Shown here piece after piece: positions 7,831-16,983 of a stretch of DNA of 60,299 nucleotides. Source of the DNA: an uncultured Campylobacter sp. (GTDB taxonomy: Bacteria; Campylobacterota; Campylobacteria; Campylobacterales; Campylobacteraceae); contig NZ_CALLWC010000035.1 in the NCBI RefSeq assembly GCF_938015785.1, forward strand, positions 1 through 60,299, read 5' to 3'. The first letter of the stretch is position 1. Each line of letters begins with the position of its first letter. The position numbers and the translations under genes are program-made. Below the pieces are notes generated by a model. That model had not been told where the DNA came from, did not search any database, and saw only the letters and a program-made list of their open reading frames with translations.

Positions 7831-8736
7831 TTAAATTTCATCGCCGAAAAAGTCGCCGTCGATGTCGCAAATCTCGATATTTTGTCGCACTTGGACGCCT
7901 AGTTTGTATTTTATCATCAGCTCCGCCAGCCGCTCGCCGTCGATCAAAACCACCGTGTGACTTTGCACGTTCGCGGCGTATCTTTCGGCATCCTTGCTAA
8001 ATTTTGACGTCGTGATAAACACGCCCTTTTTGGTCTGCTTATCTGAGATCGCGCCGACGAACTTTTGAATTTCAGGACGAGAGACCGTGCCTTGCCAGCT
8101 TTTGGCTTGCACGTAAATTTGCGATAATCCAAGCTCGTCCTCATCTATAATGCCGTCTATACCGCCGTCCGCGCCGCTTTTGGTTAGCCTGCCTACTCCG
8201 TAGCCCATTTTTTCGAGCAAGCGCGCCACTAAATATTCAAAAAAGCTCGGCTTTTTTTGCGAAATTTCATCTAAAATTTGAGATTTTAGATTTTGTGCGA
8301 GCTCGTTTGCCGTCTCTGCTATGATGTCGCTGGGAGTCTTTTCTTGCGTTGCTGTTTGCGAAATTTCGGCGCTCGGCGCGCTTTTGTTTTTATAAATTTC
8401 ATCATACCAAGCTTCAAATTTCGCCTGCGCGTCTTTGCTTTTTAGCATCTGCTTGCCAAAATCCGTTATCTCGTATACGCCTCTGCCGGTTTTTTTGACT
8501 GGCTTTTTGGTGCCGGGTAAATTTACGACTTCTTTATTGCCTGCAAAATATGCTAACGCCCAGCCCGCGCGGTTAATGTATAAAAGCATACCGCTGGGTA
8601 TCCTTTGCGAGAGTTCATCTTCGCTAAATTTATAGTACTCCGCGACAAATTTACAAACCTCTTTTCTATCTACGCTGCCGCGCTCGCCGATAAATTTTAA
8701 AATCGGAAACATCATCTCTTTGTAGCTTGGTATCAT
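7831..8736 (-). CDS. mrr: Mrr-type restriction endonuclease (type IV)
   Basis: 301 aa. Residues 1-115 form a winged-helix Mrr N-terminal domain (IPSYKEMMFPILKFIGERG ... GRGVYEITDFGKQML). After a low-complexity linker, residues 160-290 carry the PD-(D/E)xK-like Mrr catalytic domain: FFEYLVARLLEKMGYG, then GADGGIDGIIDED with Asp194, then YVQAKSW with the Q-x-K pair Gln210/Lys212. Mrr enzymes cut DNA carrying foreign modified bases and need no partner methylase, and none is present here. The gene stands alone between the exported protein and pyk, a typical accessory position. Confidence 0.85.
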   Translation of the reverse strand: MIPSYKEMMFPILKFIGERGSVDRKEVCKFVAEYYKFSEDELSQRIPSGMLLYINRAGWALAYFAGNKEVVNLPGTKKPVKKTGRGVYEITDFGKQMLKSKDAQAKFEAWYDEIYKNKSAPSAEISQTATQEKTPSDIIAETANELAQNLKSQILDEISQKKPSFFEYLVARLLEKMGYGVGRLTKSGADGGIDGIIDEDELGLSQIYVQAKSWQGTVSRPEIQKFVGAISDKQTKKGVFITTSKFSKDAERYAANVQSHTVVLIDGERLAELMIKYKLGVQVRQNIEICDIDGDFFGDEI

Positions 8737-8836
8737 CGTTTTCCTTCCTAATTTTTAAAATTTTACCTTTCTAGGTCTGTGACTCAAAAGTTTCAAATTT
8801 TACCGCTAAATTTAATGTTGCGCTTTAAATTTTACT

Positions 8837-10294
8837 CTAAAAGCCCGTTTTTGCCGCGTTGCGGTAGAAATCGATCTGATCTTTTTTGATGATGCGGATG
8901 TAGTCGGTGCTGCCGGGATGGCCACTTTGAAAGCCCGCCGTCATCACGTAGGTGCCGTCCTCCTCGATGAGCCCGCGCTGCAGAGCCTCGCTTATGATAC
9001 GTGCGAGCAGCGAGTTGATACTCGTTTTTTCCCTGACCATCGCAGGATTTACGCCCCACACGAGACTTAGCGCGTGCGCGGTCTGCTCGTCGTGCGCGAT
9101 TGCAATGATATCTATTTTAGCGCGGTTGCGTGCGAGTTTTATCGCCGAGCGCCCCGAGCCCGTGATCGAAAGTATCGCGCCCGCGCCCAGTCTTGCGGCA
9201 AGCGCTGCGGTGCTTGAAGTGATCATATCGGTCTCGTCGTAGAAATCGTAATCGTTAAATTTATCGTAAGGATAGATCTTTTCGGTCTCGCGGATCGTCT
9301 CGCTCATCGCGGCGACTACGGCTGCGGGGTTTTTGCCGATGGCACTTTCCTCGCTTAGCATTACGGCGTCGGTGCCGTCGAGCACGGCGTTTGCGACGTC
9401 GCTGATCTCGGCTCTGGTGGCGCGCTCGTGCTCGGTCATACTAAGCATCATCTGCGTGGCGGTGATGACGGGCTTTGAGCGGGCGTTGGCAAGAGCTATG
9501 ATGCGCTTTTGTATACGCGGGATCTCATAAAACGGCATCTCGATGCCCAGATCTCCGCGCGCGACCATTATTCCGTCGCTTGCCTCGATAATCTTTTCAA
9601 TATTTTCGACCGCGTCGAATTTCTCGATCTTGGCGTAAATTTTAGCTTTTGAACCGAGCGAGTTTAAAATTTCGCGCACGCGCAGGATGTCGTTTTGAGA
9701 CTGCACGAAGGAGATGCCTACGAAATTTACGCCGTGCGCCGCGCCCCAGCGCAGATCCTCGAGGTCCTTTTGCGTGATGACGTCGATATTTAGGCGGGTG
9801 TTTGGGAAGTTCACCCCTTTATTTGAGCTTAAAAAGCCGTCGTTTTCGAGCACCGCTCGCACGCCTTGCTCGCTTACCGCGACTACCTTAGCGCGGATCG
9901 AGCCGTCGTAGAGATAGATAAACTCGCCTACCTTCATTAACGGCAAAATTTCAGGGTGGTTGATACACAGCTCGTATTCGCCTTCTGCGGTCTTTTTGCC
10001 GATCATTTCGCGAGGAAGGAAGGTGATTTTATCGCCCGTTTTTAGTTTAAAATTTTCCTCGAGTTTGCCGACGCGGATCTTTGGACCGCTGATGTCCTGA
10101 AAGACGCCTACGCGCACGCCTAGGCTCTTTTCTACGGCGCGGATTTTGTTTAAATTTGCCTCGTGATACTCGTGCGTACCATGGCTGAAGTTCATCCTAA
10201 AGGCGTTGCAGCCCGCCTTTACCATCGCGCTCATCATCTCTTCGCTATCGCTTGCAGGCCCGATGGTCGCTAGGATTTTGGTTTTTTTAAGCAT
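8837..10294 (-). CDS. pyk: Pyruvate kinase
   Basis: 485 aa from ATG 10294, chosen over the frame opening at 10348 because GGAGAAAAG lies directly upstream and MLKKTKILATIGPASDS is the conserved N-terminus. Family motifs are present: NFSHGTHEYH, DISGPKIRVGK, the active-site MVARGDLGIEMPFYEIP, TATQMMLSM, and the C-terminal domain phrase AILSITGSGRSAIKLARNRA. It transfers phosphate from phosphoenolpyruvate to ADP, forming pyruvate and ATP in the cytoplasm. Next to mqo, as recalled from C. jejuni. Many campylobacters cannot use glucose, so it may serve mainly growth on C4 acids and amino acids. Confidence 0.95.
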   Translation of the reverse strand: MLKKTKILATIGPASDSEEMMSAMVKAGCNAFRMNFSHGTHEYHEANLNKIRAVEKSLGVRVGVFQDISGPKIRVGKLEENFKLKTGDKITFLPREMIGKKTAEGEYELCINHPEILPLMKVGEFIYLYDGSIRAKVVAVSEQGVRAVLENDGFLSSNKGVNFPNTRLNIDVITQKDLEDLRWGAAHGVNFVGISFVQSQNDILRVREILNSLGSKAKIYAKIEKFDAVENIEKIIEASDGIMVARGDLGIEMPFYEIPRIQKRIIALANARSKPVITATQMMLSMTEHERATRAEISDVANAVLDGTDAVMLSEESAIGKNPAAVVAAMSETIRETEKIYPYDKFNDYDFYDETDMITSSTAALAARLGAGAILSITGSGRSAIKLARNRAKIDIIAIAHDEQTAHALSLVWGVNPAMVREKTSINSLLARIISEALQRGLIEEDGTYVMTAGFQSGHPGSTDYIRIIKKDQIDFYRNAAKTGF

Positions 10295-10362
10295 CTTTTC
10301 TCCTTTAAATTTAAAATTTATCGCCGCATTAGGCGAAATTTTGCGCAAAATTTTGAAATTTC

Positions 10363-10602
10363 TAAATTTTAAAATTCGCTAGACGAAGGAATTTTAAAAT
10401 TTTATGGCGCGATGAAATTTCAAAATTCTACGGCACGGCGAAATTTTAAAATTTCATAGCTTGCGGTGCAGGTTAAATTCTAAAAATTCGCGTTTGAATG
10501 AAATTTTAAAACTCTCTATATATGTGAAGCGCGAGCAAAATTCTAAAATCCTCGCCGAAGTAAAATTTTAAAATTCTTGCCCGAGCGAAATTTAAAAATT
10601 CC
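10363..10602. repeat. Quasi-periodic array of A+T palindromes
   Basis: Nine degenerate copies of GAAATTTTAAAATTTC start near 10363, 10389, 10414, 10441, 10474, 10501, 10537, 10562 and 10587. Most centres lie 24-27 bases apart, two are wider. Each is split from the next by about 10-20 bases of unrelated G+C-rich sequence. It fills the gap between mqo (ending at 10606) and pyk. Repeat units are too short and spacers too small for CRISPR. A role in transcription termination, nucleoid-protein binding or mRNA ends is possible. Confidence 0.6.
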
Positions 10603-10605
10603 TCT

Positions 10606-11952
10606 TTATTGCATCATTTCCGCGTCAAATTTTGCATCATCAAAGCTCGCTCCTAAATATTCGCAGGCACTTTTTGCGTCGCGAAGCGCATTGCCTAGGC
10701 AGCTCGTAGCGCCGGGGCTTGGGGTCATATTAAAGATAATCCCCGGATTTTCACCTATTCTAGCTTCGCCTAAAATCAGCTTTTTTTGCGAGTGTGAGAT
10801 TACTTGTGGGCGCACGCCGCCAAAGCCCTTGGCGTAGTAAATATCCTCCTCGCGGATGCTAGGTATGATCTTGCGCGCATTTTTGACGAAAAGCTTTTTG
10901 CCTAAAATCGGTATCTCAAAGCCTATATTGCGGATTAAGAAATCCCTTACCTCGCTATCGCCAAAATTTTGCCAAATGACCCTAGCTACGTCCATGTCAA
11001 AATTTAATGACTGAAAAAATTCCGGCACCGAACGACAGCCCTTGTAGCGCTCGAGCTTTGGCATCGTAAGCGCGGTAGGGCCAAATCTCGTGCAGCCGCC
11101 TGCGAGCAAATCCGGATCGCCGTGAAGCGCGGCAAATGGAAGCTTTGGGTTTTGCATCATGTAAACCTTGCCATTTAGAAGCTTTTGCTTGGTTAGATAG
11201 AAGCTGCCCGCGATGCAAATCGTGCTAAGATCCTGCCCAAGCCCCATTTTGTGCGCCAGCCACAGCGAGTGAGCGCCTGCATCTACGACTACGAAATCGG
11301 CGCTTAGCGAGAGTCTATTTACAGTGCGGATATAGAGCTTATCGCCTACTTTAGTGATGTTTTGCACCTCGGAGTTTAGATATAGATCGCAGGTTTTGCC
11401 CTCCACGTTTTTAGCGTTTTGCACGAAGGAATTCGCCATCGCGCCGTAATCGATCGTCGTGTAAACTCCCGATTGCACGCCCATTGCTACGATATCCTCC
11501 GCTCGCTCCTCGCCGCGTCCGTCAAAAACTAGCTTGGGCTCGATTTTTTTGAGCTCTTCCTTGTCAAAAAGCTGCAGATACGGATAAAGCTCTTTAAATT
11601 TCTCAAAGCGGTCTTTAATTAGCTCTACCTCGCTTTCGCCCACGCCAAGAGCCATTTTCTGCCCCTGAAATAAAAATTTATTCTCATATCCATGCTTTTG
11701 GCAATATTTCACGATCATATCCGCCTTGCGCTTGACTTCTGCTGCTTTTTGCAGGTCGTAGTTGGTCTCGATGTCGCCGCAATGAATCGTCTGGGAATTT
11801 GCGCTGGCTTTAGAATTTAGCGTCGCAAGCCCTTCGTATTTTTCAAGTAGAGCGATATTTTTGATCCCGCTAAATTCCGCCAGTACATATGCTAGCGCGC
11901 TGCCCGTGATACCGCCGCCTATGATGATTACGTCGTAATGTTTTTCTTGCAT
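10606..11952 (-). CDS. mqo: Malate:quinone oxidoreductase-type FAD enzyme
   Basis: 448 aa. The N-terminal dinucleotide fold is YDVIIIGGGITGSALAY with the glycines at 12-14 and 17, followed by the acidic strand end ALLEKYEGLA. Further family phrases are NSQTIHCGDIETNYDL, VVVDAGAHSLWLAHKMGLG, and near the C-terminus YYAKGFGGVRPQVIS and MTPSPGATSCLGNALRDA. This matches the Campylobacter Mqo family (Cj0393c), a membrane-associated flavoprotein passing electrons from malate to menaquinone and so completing the TCA cycle. Two-gene neighbourhood with pyk in the same direction, separated by an A+T palindrome array. A related 2-hydroxyacid specificity cannot be excluded by reading alone. Confidence 0.85.
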   Translation of the reverse strand: MQEKHYDVIIIGGGITGSALAYVLAEFSGIKNIALLEKYEGLATLNSKASANSQTIHCGDIETNYDLQKAAEVKRKADMIVKYCQKHGYENKFLFQGQKMALGVGESEVELIKDRFEKFKELYPYLQLFDKEELKKIEPKLVFDGRGEERAEDIVAMGVQSGVYTTIDYGAMANSFVQNAKNVEGKTCDLYLNSEVQNITKVGDKLYIRTVNRLSLSADFVVVDAGAHSLWLAHKMGLGQDLSTICIAGSFYLTKQKLLNGKVYMMQNPKLPFAALHGDPDLLAGGCTRFGPTALTMPKLERYKGCRSVPEFFQSLNFDMDVARVIWQNFGDSEVRDFLIRNIGFEIPILGKKLFVKNARKIIPSIREEDIYYAKGFGGVRPQVISHSQKKLILGEARIGENPGIIFNMTPSPGATSCLGNALRDAKSACEYLGASFDDAKFDAEMMQ

Positions 11953-12037
11953 GCCCTTTCCTTATCGAATTTGGCTGCAATTGTGCGAAAATTTCGCTTA
12001 AAAGCTAGTTATAAAAGCGTGAATTTAGATGATTTTA

Positions 12038-12043
12038 TATAAA
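12038..12043 (+). promoter_or_regulatory. -10 element of the TRAP receptor gene
   Basis: TATAAA inside TTTTATATAAAATTCGCACC, 30 bases ahead of the start codon. It shares with several other genes here the pattern of a -10 box followed by a CGC-type discriminator. Confidence 0.35.
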
Positions 12044-12073
12044 ATTCGCACCATTTCATTTTGGGAGTAGTAT

Positions 12074-13258
12074 ATGAAAAAATCGATTATTGTCGGATTA
12101 AGTTTGATTATAGCCACGTCGCTGTGGGGCGCGGATAAGAAAGTTTATCGCCTTAAGCTAGCTCAGACTTACGAGCTTAGTATGCCTATCGTAGGCGATG
12201 TCGCCAAGCGTATGGCAGATCTTGCAGATAGTATGTCTGATGGCAGGCTGAAAATCAGCATCGACGCGCCTAGCAAACATAAAGCACCTTTCGCAATCTA
12301 TGATATGGTCAAAAACGGACAATACGATTTAGGCTATACTGCGAGCTACTATTATAAAGGCAAAAATAGCGCAAATATGCTGTTTACGACCGTGCCTTTT
12401 GGTATGACGAAAGATGAGCAACACGCTTGGTATTACTTCGGCGGGGGTAAGGAGCTAGCGGATAAATTCTATGCTAAAAGCAATCTAAAGGTCTTTAATA
12501 TCCTAAATAGCGGCATGCAGATGGGTGGTTGGTTTAAAAAAGAGATTAATACGTTAGATGATCTAAAAGGGCTTAAATTTAGAATTCCAAGCTTTGGCGG
12601 GGAGGTCATGAGCCGCCTTGGCGTCGCAGTCGCTACGATACCTGTAGGTGAGCTATATATGGCGCTAGAGATGGGCACTATCGATGCGGTCGAGTGGGCA
12701 AGTCCTAGCTTTGATATACCTCTAGGCTTTCACAAGGTCGCAAATTACTATTATACGGGATGGCAAGAACCCGCTAGCGAGCAGCAGATAGTGATAAATC
12801 TACAAACTTGGCAGAAGCTTCCTAAGGACTTGCAAAATATCCTGGAAGCCTCTATCGCAAAGGCGCGCGAATACGCAGAAAACGAGACGTTTTATAAAAA
12901 TGTAATAATTTGGGACGAGATCAAAAAGAAATATCCGAACGTTCAGATTCGCTCTTTTTCGCCTGAAATTATGCGTGCGCTTCGCAAGGCGACGGATGAA
13001 ATTTTAGCCGAAGAAAGCGAGAAAAATCCCGATTTCAAAGAGATTTGGGAGAGCCAAAAGGCGTTTTTAGCTAAAGCTAGAACGTGGACGAAGATGGGCG
13101 ATTTTACATATATCGAAAAAACAGGCGACGTTGAAGCCGAGCAGAATTTTACCGCTTCAGTGAAAAAAATCTCTGTTCCTGAGCCCGTAAATAGCGCAGC
13201 CAGCGAGATAAATGCAAGCACTGCCGCACCAAAAAACGAGGATAATCAGACGAAATAG
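12074..13258 (+). CDS. TRAP transporter solute-binding protein (DctP/TakP-like), orphan
   Basis: 394 aa, GGGAG before the ATG, with the signal peptide MKKSIIVGLSLIIATSLWG. The mature protein is a DctP-family receptor: AQTYELSMPIVGDVAKRMAD, NGQYDLGYTASYYY, the ligand-binding Arg region GLKFRIPSFGGEVMSRLG, and GELYMALEMGTIDAVEWASP. The phrase after this (SFDIPLGFHKVANYYYTGW) resembles the TakP/keto-acid or lactate subgroup. The C-terminal 45 residues form an unusual Ser/Ala/Asn-rich tail. Such receptors deliver organic acids to DctQ/DctM membrane partners, but none is encoded on either side, so it must use a permease encoded elsewhere. Confidence 0.88.
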   Translation: MKKSIIVGLSLIIATSLWGADKKVYRLKLAQTYELSMPIVGDVAKRMADLADSMSDGRLKISIDAPSKHKAPFAIYDMVKNGQYDLGYTASYYYKGKNSANMLFTTVPFGMTKDEQHAWYYFGGGKELADKFYAKSNLKVFNILNSGMQMGGWFKKEINTLDDLKGLKFRIPSFGGEVMSRLGVAVATIPVGELYMALEMGTIDAVEWASPSFDIPLGFHKVANYYYTGWQEPASEQQIVINLQTWQKLPKDLQNILEASIAKAREYAENETFYKNVIIWDEIKKKYPNVQIRSFSPEIMRALRKATDEILAEESEKNPDFKEIWESQKAFLAKARTWTKMGDFTYIEKTGDVEAEQNFTASVKKISVPEPVNSAASEINASTAAPKNEDNQTK

Positions 13259-13441
13259 TGCTTCATTTTTTAGCTGCGTTTTTATGCCGCGCGGCTAAAC
13301 TAAGCGCCAGATAAAGGCGTATGCGGCTTAAATTTGATCGGCAATTTTAGGCAATTTAGGCGAGGCGCGGGTGATTAAAATGCAGGTGATTTGCTTATTG
13401 CAGCTGCGTAGCTCGGAGTATCTTTAAAATTTTAATTTATG

Positions 13442-13471
13442 AAAGCGGCGATGAAATTTTATCGCCGCTTT
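13442..13471 (+). terminator. 11-bp perfect hairpin
   Basis: AAAGCGGCGAT pairs perfectly with ATCGCCGCTTT around GAAATTTT, about 185 bases behind the TRAP receptor gene. The T tail is only three bases, but flanking A and T runs would allow termination in either direction. Confidence 0.5.
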
Positions 13472-14256
13472 AGCATTTAAGTTAAGGCGCGCAATTTGCA
13501 TCATTGCGTTTAAAGCCCAATTTAAAAGCCGCTCAGTCGCCGCCGCACAAAGCTAGAATTTTATCAAGCTCCAAGCTCCTTCTATTTTTGCTTTATTCTT
13601 TTATCTTTTGCGCTATTTAAGCTTGATATTCCGCCGTGCTCGTTTGCGGGCGACATTGAGCGAGGGAGAATTTAATCTTACTTTTTCATTTCGCATAGTT
13701 AGCGAAGAAGCTTTGGCGAAGCGTGCTAATCTGAGATTTTAAATTAGTAGCGTTCATAAATTCCACATTTTAAAATTTCAGTGCTTTTATCTTGCAAATG
13801 CCGCTTTTAAGTGAAATTTGCTTCGGGTTTTCTTGTTATATAAAGCAGCGAACTTCAAATAAAATGCAAAATTTTAAAATTTATACGCTTGAACATCACA
13901 AGTAAGGAGAATTTAAAATTTTACTCTTCGGGGATTAAGTACAAAGCGCGTTAGAAAAAATTTTATAGGTCAAATTTCATTTTAAGCGATTGCAGATTTA
14001 AAGCTTGTATGCAAATACTTTTAAAGCCTGCTCTAGTTAGAATTTATCACTAAACTAGACGGGCTCAGCCTTGGGATTTCACCGCGCCAATTTTAAAATT
14101 TTGCGCGAGTTAGGCTTAAAATTTTAAAATTCGATTCTACCTGCAAAAACTCTTAAATTTCATGGCTTAGAATTTTGATACAGAATTTTGCCACAACGCT
14201 ATTTCTTGGGATGCGATAAAACTACGTGGCATGCAAAAGCCGCGTAAGAATATTGA

Positions 14257-14282
14257 GCTAGGCTCGCTGCTGCAAGCCTAGC
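14257..14282 (-). terminator. Weak hairpin behind metK
   Basis: GCTAGGCT and AGCCTAGC form an 8-bp stem around CGCTGCTGCA, about 45 bases past the metK stop on the minus strand. No T tail, so a terminator role is tentative. Confidence 0.3.
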
Positions 14283-14325
14283 GAATGTCGTAAGCCAAAA
14301 AGGCGCTACTGCAAAGCGTAAAATT

Positions 14326-15525
14326 TTATTTCAAAACCTTAAAAAGCTCGACGCTATCGAGCTGCTCCCACGGGTACTCGTCGTTTCCGACCTGTCCGCG
14401 TGCGGCGACGTCGGCGTAGAGAAAGCTTCCTTTGCCCGGGCGATCAAGACCGAATTTATCGATGATCCAGCGCGGCGTGAGCGGGAATTTTTCAAGTACG
14501 AAAGCAGATAGCTCATCGTCGCTAGCTGCGCCTAAATTCGTCCCCATGCAATCGACGCTGACGCTGACGGGCTTTGCGACGCCGATTGCGTAGCTGAGCT
14601 GGACGATGCATTTTTTCGCAAGCCCCGCTGCAACGATGTTTTTGGCGATATAGCGCGCCGCATAAAGCCCGCTACGATCGACCTTGGTGTAGTCTTTGCT
14701 GCTTTGAGCGCCGCCGCCGATCGGGCTGTAGCCGCCGAAGCTATCGACGATTAGTTTGCGCCCCGTTAGGCCGCTGTCGTGAAGCGAGCTGTGATTTACG
14801 TAGCGGCCGGTCGGGTTGATGTAGATGATCGTCTTGCTTTTGTCGTAGAGCTCCTTCGGAAGCCCTGCAGAATCGATCAAATTTCCGATCAGATCTCGGA
14901 CGCGCTCGATGCTCATGCTCTCGACGCATGGCGCGGAAACCACGATCGTATGGATGCTTTGCGGCTTGCACTCCTCAAAATTGCTCTTCGTGCCGTAATC
15001 GACGCTAACCTGCGTCTTAATATCGACGCCAAGCTCGTTAGGATGGGACTTTGCATAGGCATAAACGTGATCGCAAAGAAGCCTCGCGTAGGTGATCGCC
15101 GCCGGCATAAAATTTTTCGTTTCGCAGCTTGCAAAGCCGAACATTATGCCCTGATCTCCCGCTCCGATCTCGCCGCCCTCTTGATCGACGCCTTGGTTGA
15201 TGTCGGGGCTTTGCTGGTTTAAAAATACGTCCACTTGCAGATCTTGCGGATGCAGGCACTGCGCACGCGTAAAATGAGGGTTGTCGTTGTAACCGATCTC
15301 GCTAAGCGCGCCCTTTACGATGTGGCGGTAATCATCGTGGGTAAAATCGATCTTGGCGTTTACTTCGCCGCCGATTACTACGTGTTTGCCCGCGATGAAA
15401 ACCTCCGCCGCTACGCGCCCGTTGGGATCTTGTTTTAAAATTTCATCCACGATGCTGTCTGCGATGATATCGGCGCATTTATCCGGATGCCCCGGGCTTA
15501 CTACTTCGCTTGTGAAAAGATACAT
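14326..15525 (-). CDS. metK: S-adenosylmethionine synthase
   Basis: 399 aa, full family length. It begins MYLFTSEVVSPGHPDKCADI, the conserved N-terminus with the ATP-binding His. Other motifs are EIGAGDQGIMFGFASCET, the loop GGAQSSKDYTKVDRSGLYAAR and LSYAIGVAKPVSVSVD. It makes S-adenosylmethionine from methionine and ATP for methylation and polyamine synthesis. It is divergent from sstT with a 144-base shared upstream region; I see no SAM riboswitch fold there. Same position and orientation as recalled for C. jejuni Cj1096c. Confidence 0.96.
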   Translation of the reverse strand: MYLFTSEVVSPGHPDKCADIIADSIVDEILKQDPNGRVAAEVFIAGKHVVIGGEVNAKIDFTHDDYRHIVKGALSEIGYNDNPHFTRAQCLHPQDLQVDVFLNQQSPDINQGVDQEGGEIGAGDQGIMFGFASCETKNFMPAAITYARLLCDHVYAYAKSHPNELGVDIKTQVSVDYGTKSNFEECKPQSIHTIVVSAPCVESMSIERVRDLIGNLIDSAGLPKELYDKSKTIIYINPTGRYVNHSSLHDSGLTGRKLIVDSFGGYSPIGGGAQSSKDYTKVDRSGLYAARYIAKNIVAAGLAKKCIVQLSYAIGVAKPVSVSVDCMGTNLGAASDDELSAFVLEKFPLTPRWIIDKFGLDRPGKGSFLYADVAARGQVGNDEYPWEQLDSVELFKVLK

Positions 15526-15669
15526 ATCTGCTCCTGATTAAAATTTCGGGGCATTTTATCTAACGAGGTTTTAAGATTAACTAAAAATTACGAAATTTCG
15601 CCAAAATTTAAATGTGCTTAAATAAAATTTCGATATATTTCAAACGATGTTTTGATTGAAAGGTAAAAA

Positions 15670-16929
15670 ATGAGTTCGATTCAAAAATTAGTAGCTAGCT
15701 ACAAAGATAAAAATCTAGTTCTGCGCATAGTTACCGGCTTGATAATAGGCGCTATTTTGGGCTTTGCCGCGCGTTCGGCTGCGGGCGATATTGCGGCAGA
15801 GCACACTTCGTTTTTAATAAACGTAGTAGCTTTTGCGGAAATTTTAGGAAATTTATTCGTAGGCGCCCTTAAAGCGGTAGCTCCGATTTTAGTTTTTATC
15901 TTGATTTTAAGCTCGATCGTAAATAAACAATACGGCAGCGCAAGTGGCTTAAAACGCGTGGTCGTCCTATATATCGTAGGCACCTTTTTAGCCTCGTGCG
16001 TGGGGGTTGCAGCCAGCTTTTTATTCCCGACGGAGCTTGCTCTAAGCAATGTCGGCGCGGCGGAAAATACCGCTCCTGCAAGCGTTTGGATCGTGCTAAA
16101 AGATCTGCTTTTTAAGGTCGTAGATAATCCACTAAACGCTATCGCGCACGGAAATTACGTAGGAATTCTAACCTGGGCGATAGGTCTTGGCGTCGCGCTT
16201 AAATTTTGCACCAACGAAACGAGGAAAATTTTTACCGATCTGAGCGAAGCGGTAACCAAAATCGTGCAGTTCGTAATCCAACTCGCGCCGTTTGGAATTT
16301 TCGGTCTAGTAGCTTCTACTGTGTATCAAACCGGCGTCGATGCGCTGCTTGGGTACGTGCGAATAGTAGTCGTGCTAGTAGGTGCGATGGCGTTCGTAGC
16401 CCTCGTGGTAAATCCGCTCATAGTCTTTGCGGTGATTAAGAAAAATCCGTATCCGCTCGTATTTACCTGCCTGCGCGAAAGCGGCCTCACGGCGTTTTTC
16501 ACCCGCAGCTCAGCAGCGAATATCCCCGTAAATTTAAATTTATGCAAAAAGCTCGGTATCAGCGACGAGCTAAGCTCGATCTCGATCCCTTTGGGAGCTA
16601 CGATAAATATGGCGGGCGCTGCGGTGGTAATCGCGATCTTAGCGCTTGCTGCGGCCCATACGCTTGGCGTGCGTCCCGATTTTTGGACGGCGCTGCTGCT
16701 TTGCGTGGTCTCGGCGGTCGGTGCGTGCGGCGCTAGCGGCGTGCCCGGCGGCTCATTGATGCTGATCCCGCTTGCGTGCTCGCTCTTTAATATCTCAAAC
16801 GATATCGCAATGCAGGTCGTCGCGATCGGCTTTATCATCGGCGTGATCCAAGACTCTGTAGAAACCGCGATTAATAGCTCTACCGACGTGATTTTTACGG
16901 CGATCGCGTCGCAAAGTATGCAAAAATAA
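15670..16929 (+). CDS. sstT: Serine/threonine:sodium symporter SstT
   Basis: 419 aa, preceded by AAAGGT, with the multiple hydrophobic helices of the glutamate/dicarboxylate symporter fold. Sequence follows E. coli SstT closely: NLFVGALKAVAPILVFILI, NYVGILTWAIGLGVALKF, the re-entrant loop TRSSAANIPVNLNLCKKLG, the SIPLGATINMAGAAVVI motif, and the end GFIIGVIQDSVETAINSSTDV. Such proteins import L-serine or L-threonine with sodium across the inner membrane. Serine is a major carbon source for campylobacters, so this may matter for growth. Followed by a hairpin terminator. Confidence 0.93.
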   Translation: MSSIQKLVASYKDKNLVLRIVTGLIIGAILGFAARSAAGDIAAEHTSFLINVVAFAEILGNLFVGALKAVAPILVFILILSSIVNKQYGSASGLKRVVVLYIVGTFLASCVGVAASFLFPTELALSNVGAAENTAPASVWIVLKDLLFKVVDNPLNAIAHGNYVGILTWAIGLGVALKFCTNETRKIFTDLSEAVTKIVQFVIQLAPFGIFGLVASTVYQTGVDALLGYVRIVVVLVGAMAFVALVVNPLIVFAVIKKNPYPLVFTCLRESGLTAFFTRSSAANIPVNLNLCKKLGISDELSSISIPLGATINMAGAAVVIAILALAAAHTLGVRPDFWTALLLCVVSAVGACGASGVPGGSLMLIPLACSLFNISNDIAMQVVAIGFIIGVIQDSVETAINSSTDVIFTAIASQSMQK

Positions 16930-16944
16930 CTCACCTTAAAATTT

Positions 16945-16983
16945 ACCGCGAATTTCGTCCATGTGATGGATCTCGCGGTTTTT
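16945..16983 (+). terminator. Rho-independent terminator of sstT
   Basis: ACCGCG (16945-16950) pairs with CGCGGT, with an inner stem GTCCAT/ATGGAT around GTG, followed by a TTTTT run at 16979-16983. It starts 16 bases after the sstT stop. Confidence 0.7.

Larger units (their letters stand above)
13259..14325. other. Gene-free gap of about 1.07 kb
   Basis: No frame here has a start, ribosome site and coding-like composition. It contains the hairpin at 13442-13471, several AAATTTTAAAATT words (near 13770, 13870, 14090 and 14120) and an 8-bp inverted pair GCTAGGCT/AGCCTAGC (14257-14264, 14275-14282) just behind metK. Local base composition is richer in A+T than the flanks, suggesting a decayed gene or an undescribed RNA; I cannot tell which. 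Confidence 0.5.

Noticed and set aside
10363..10602. Regularly spaced repeats resembling a CRISPR array
   Set aside because: Units are about 14-16 bases and degenerate, spacers only 10-20 bases, no cas genes nearby, and the same word occurs throughout the window.
15526..15669. SAM riboswitch upstream of metK
   Set aside because: The 144-base divergent region shows no multi-stem fold or conserved core of a known SAM riboswitch.
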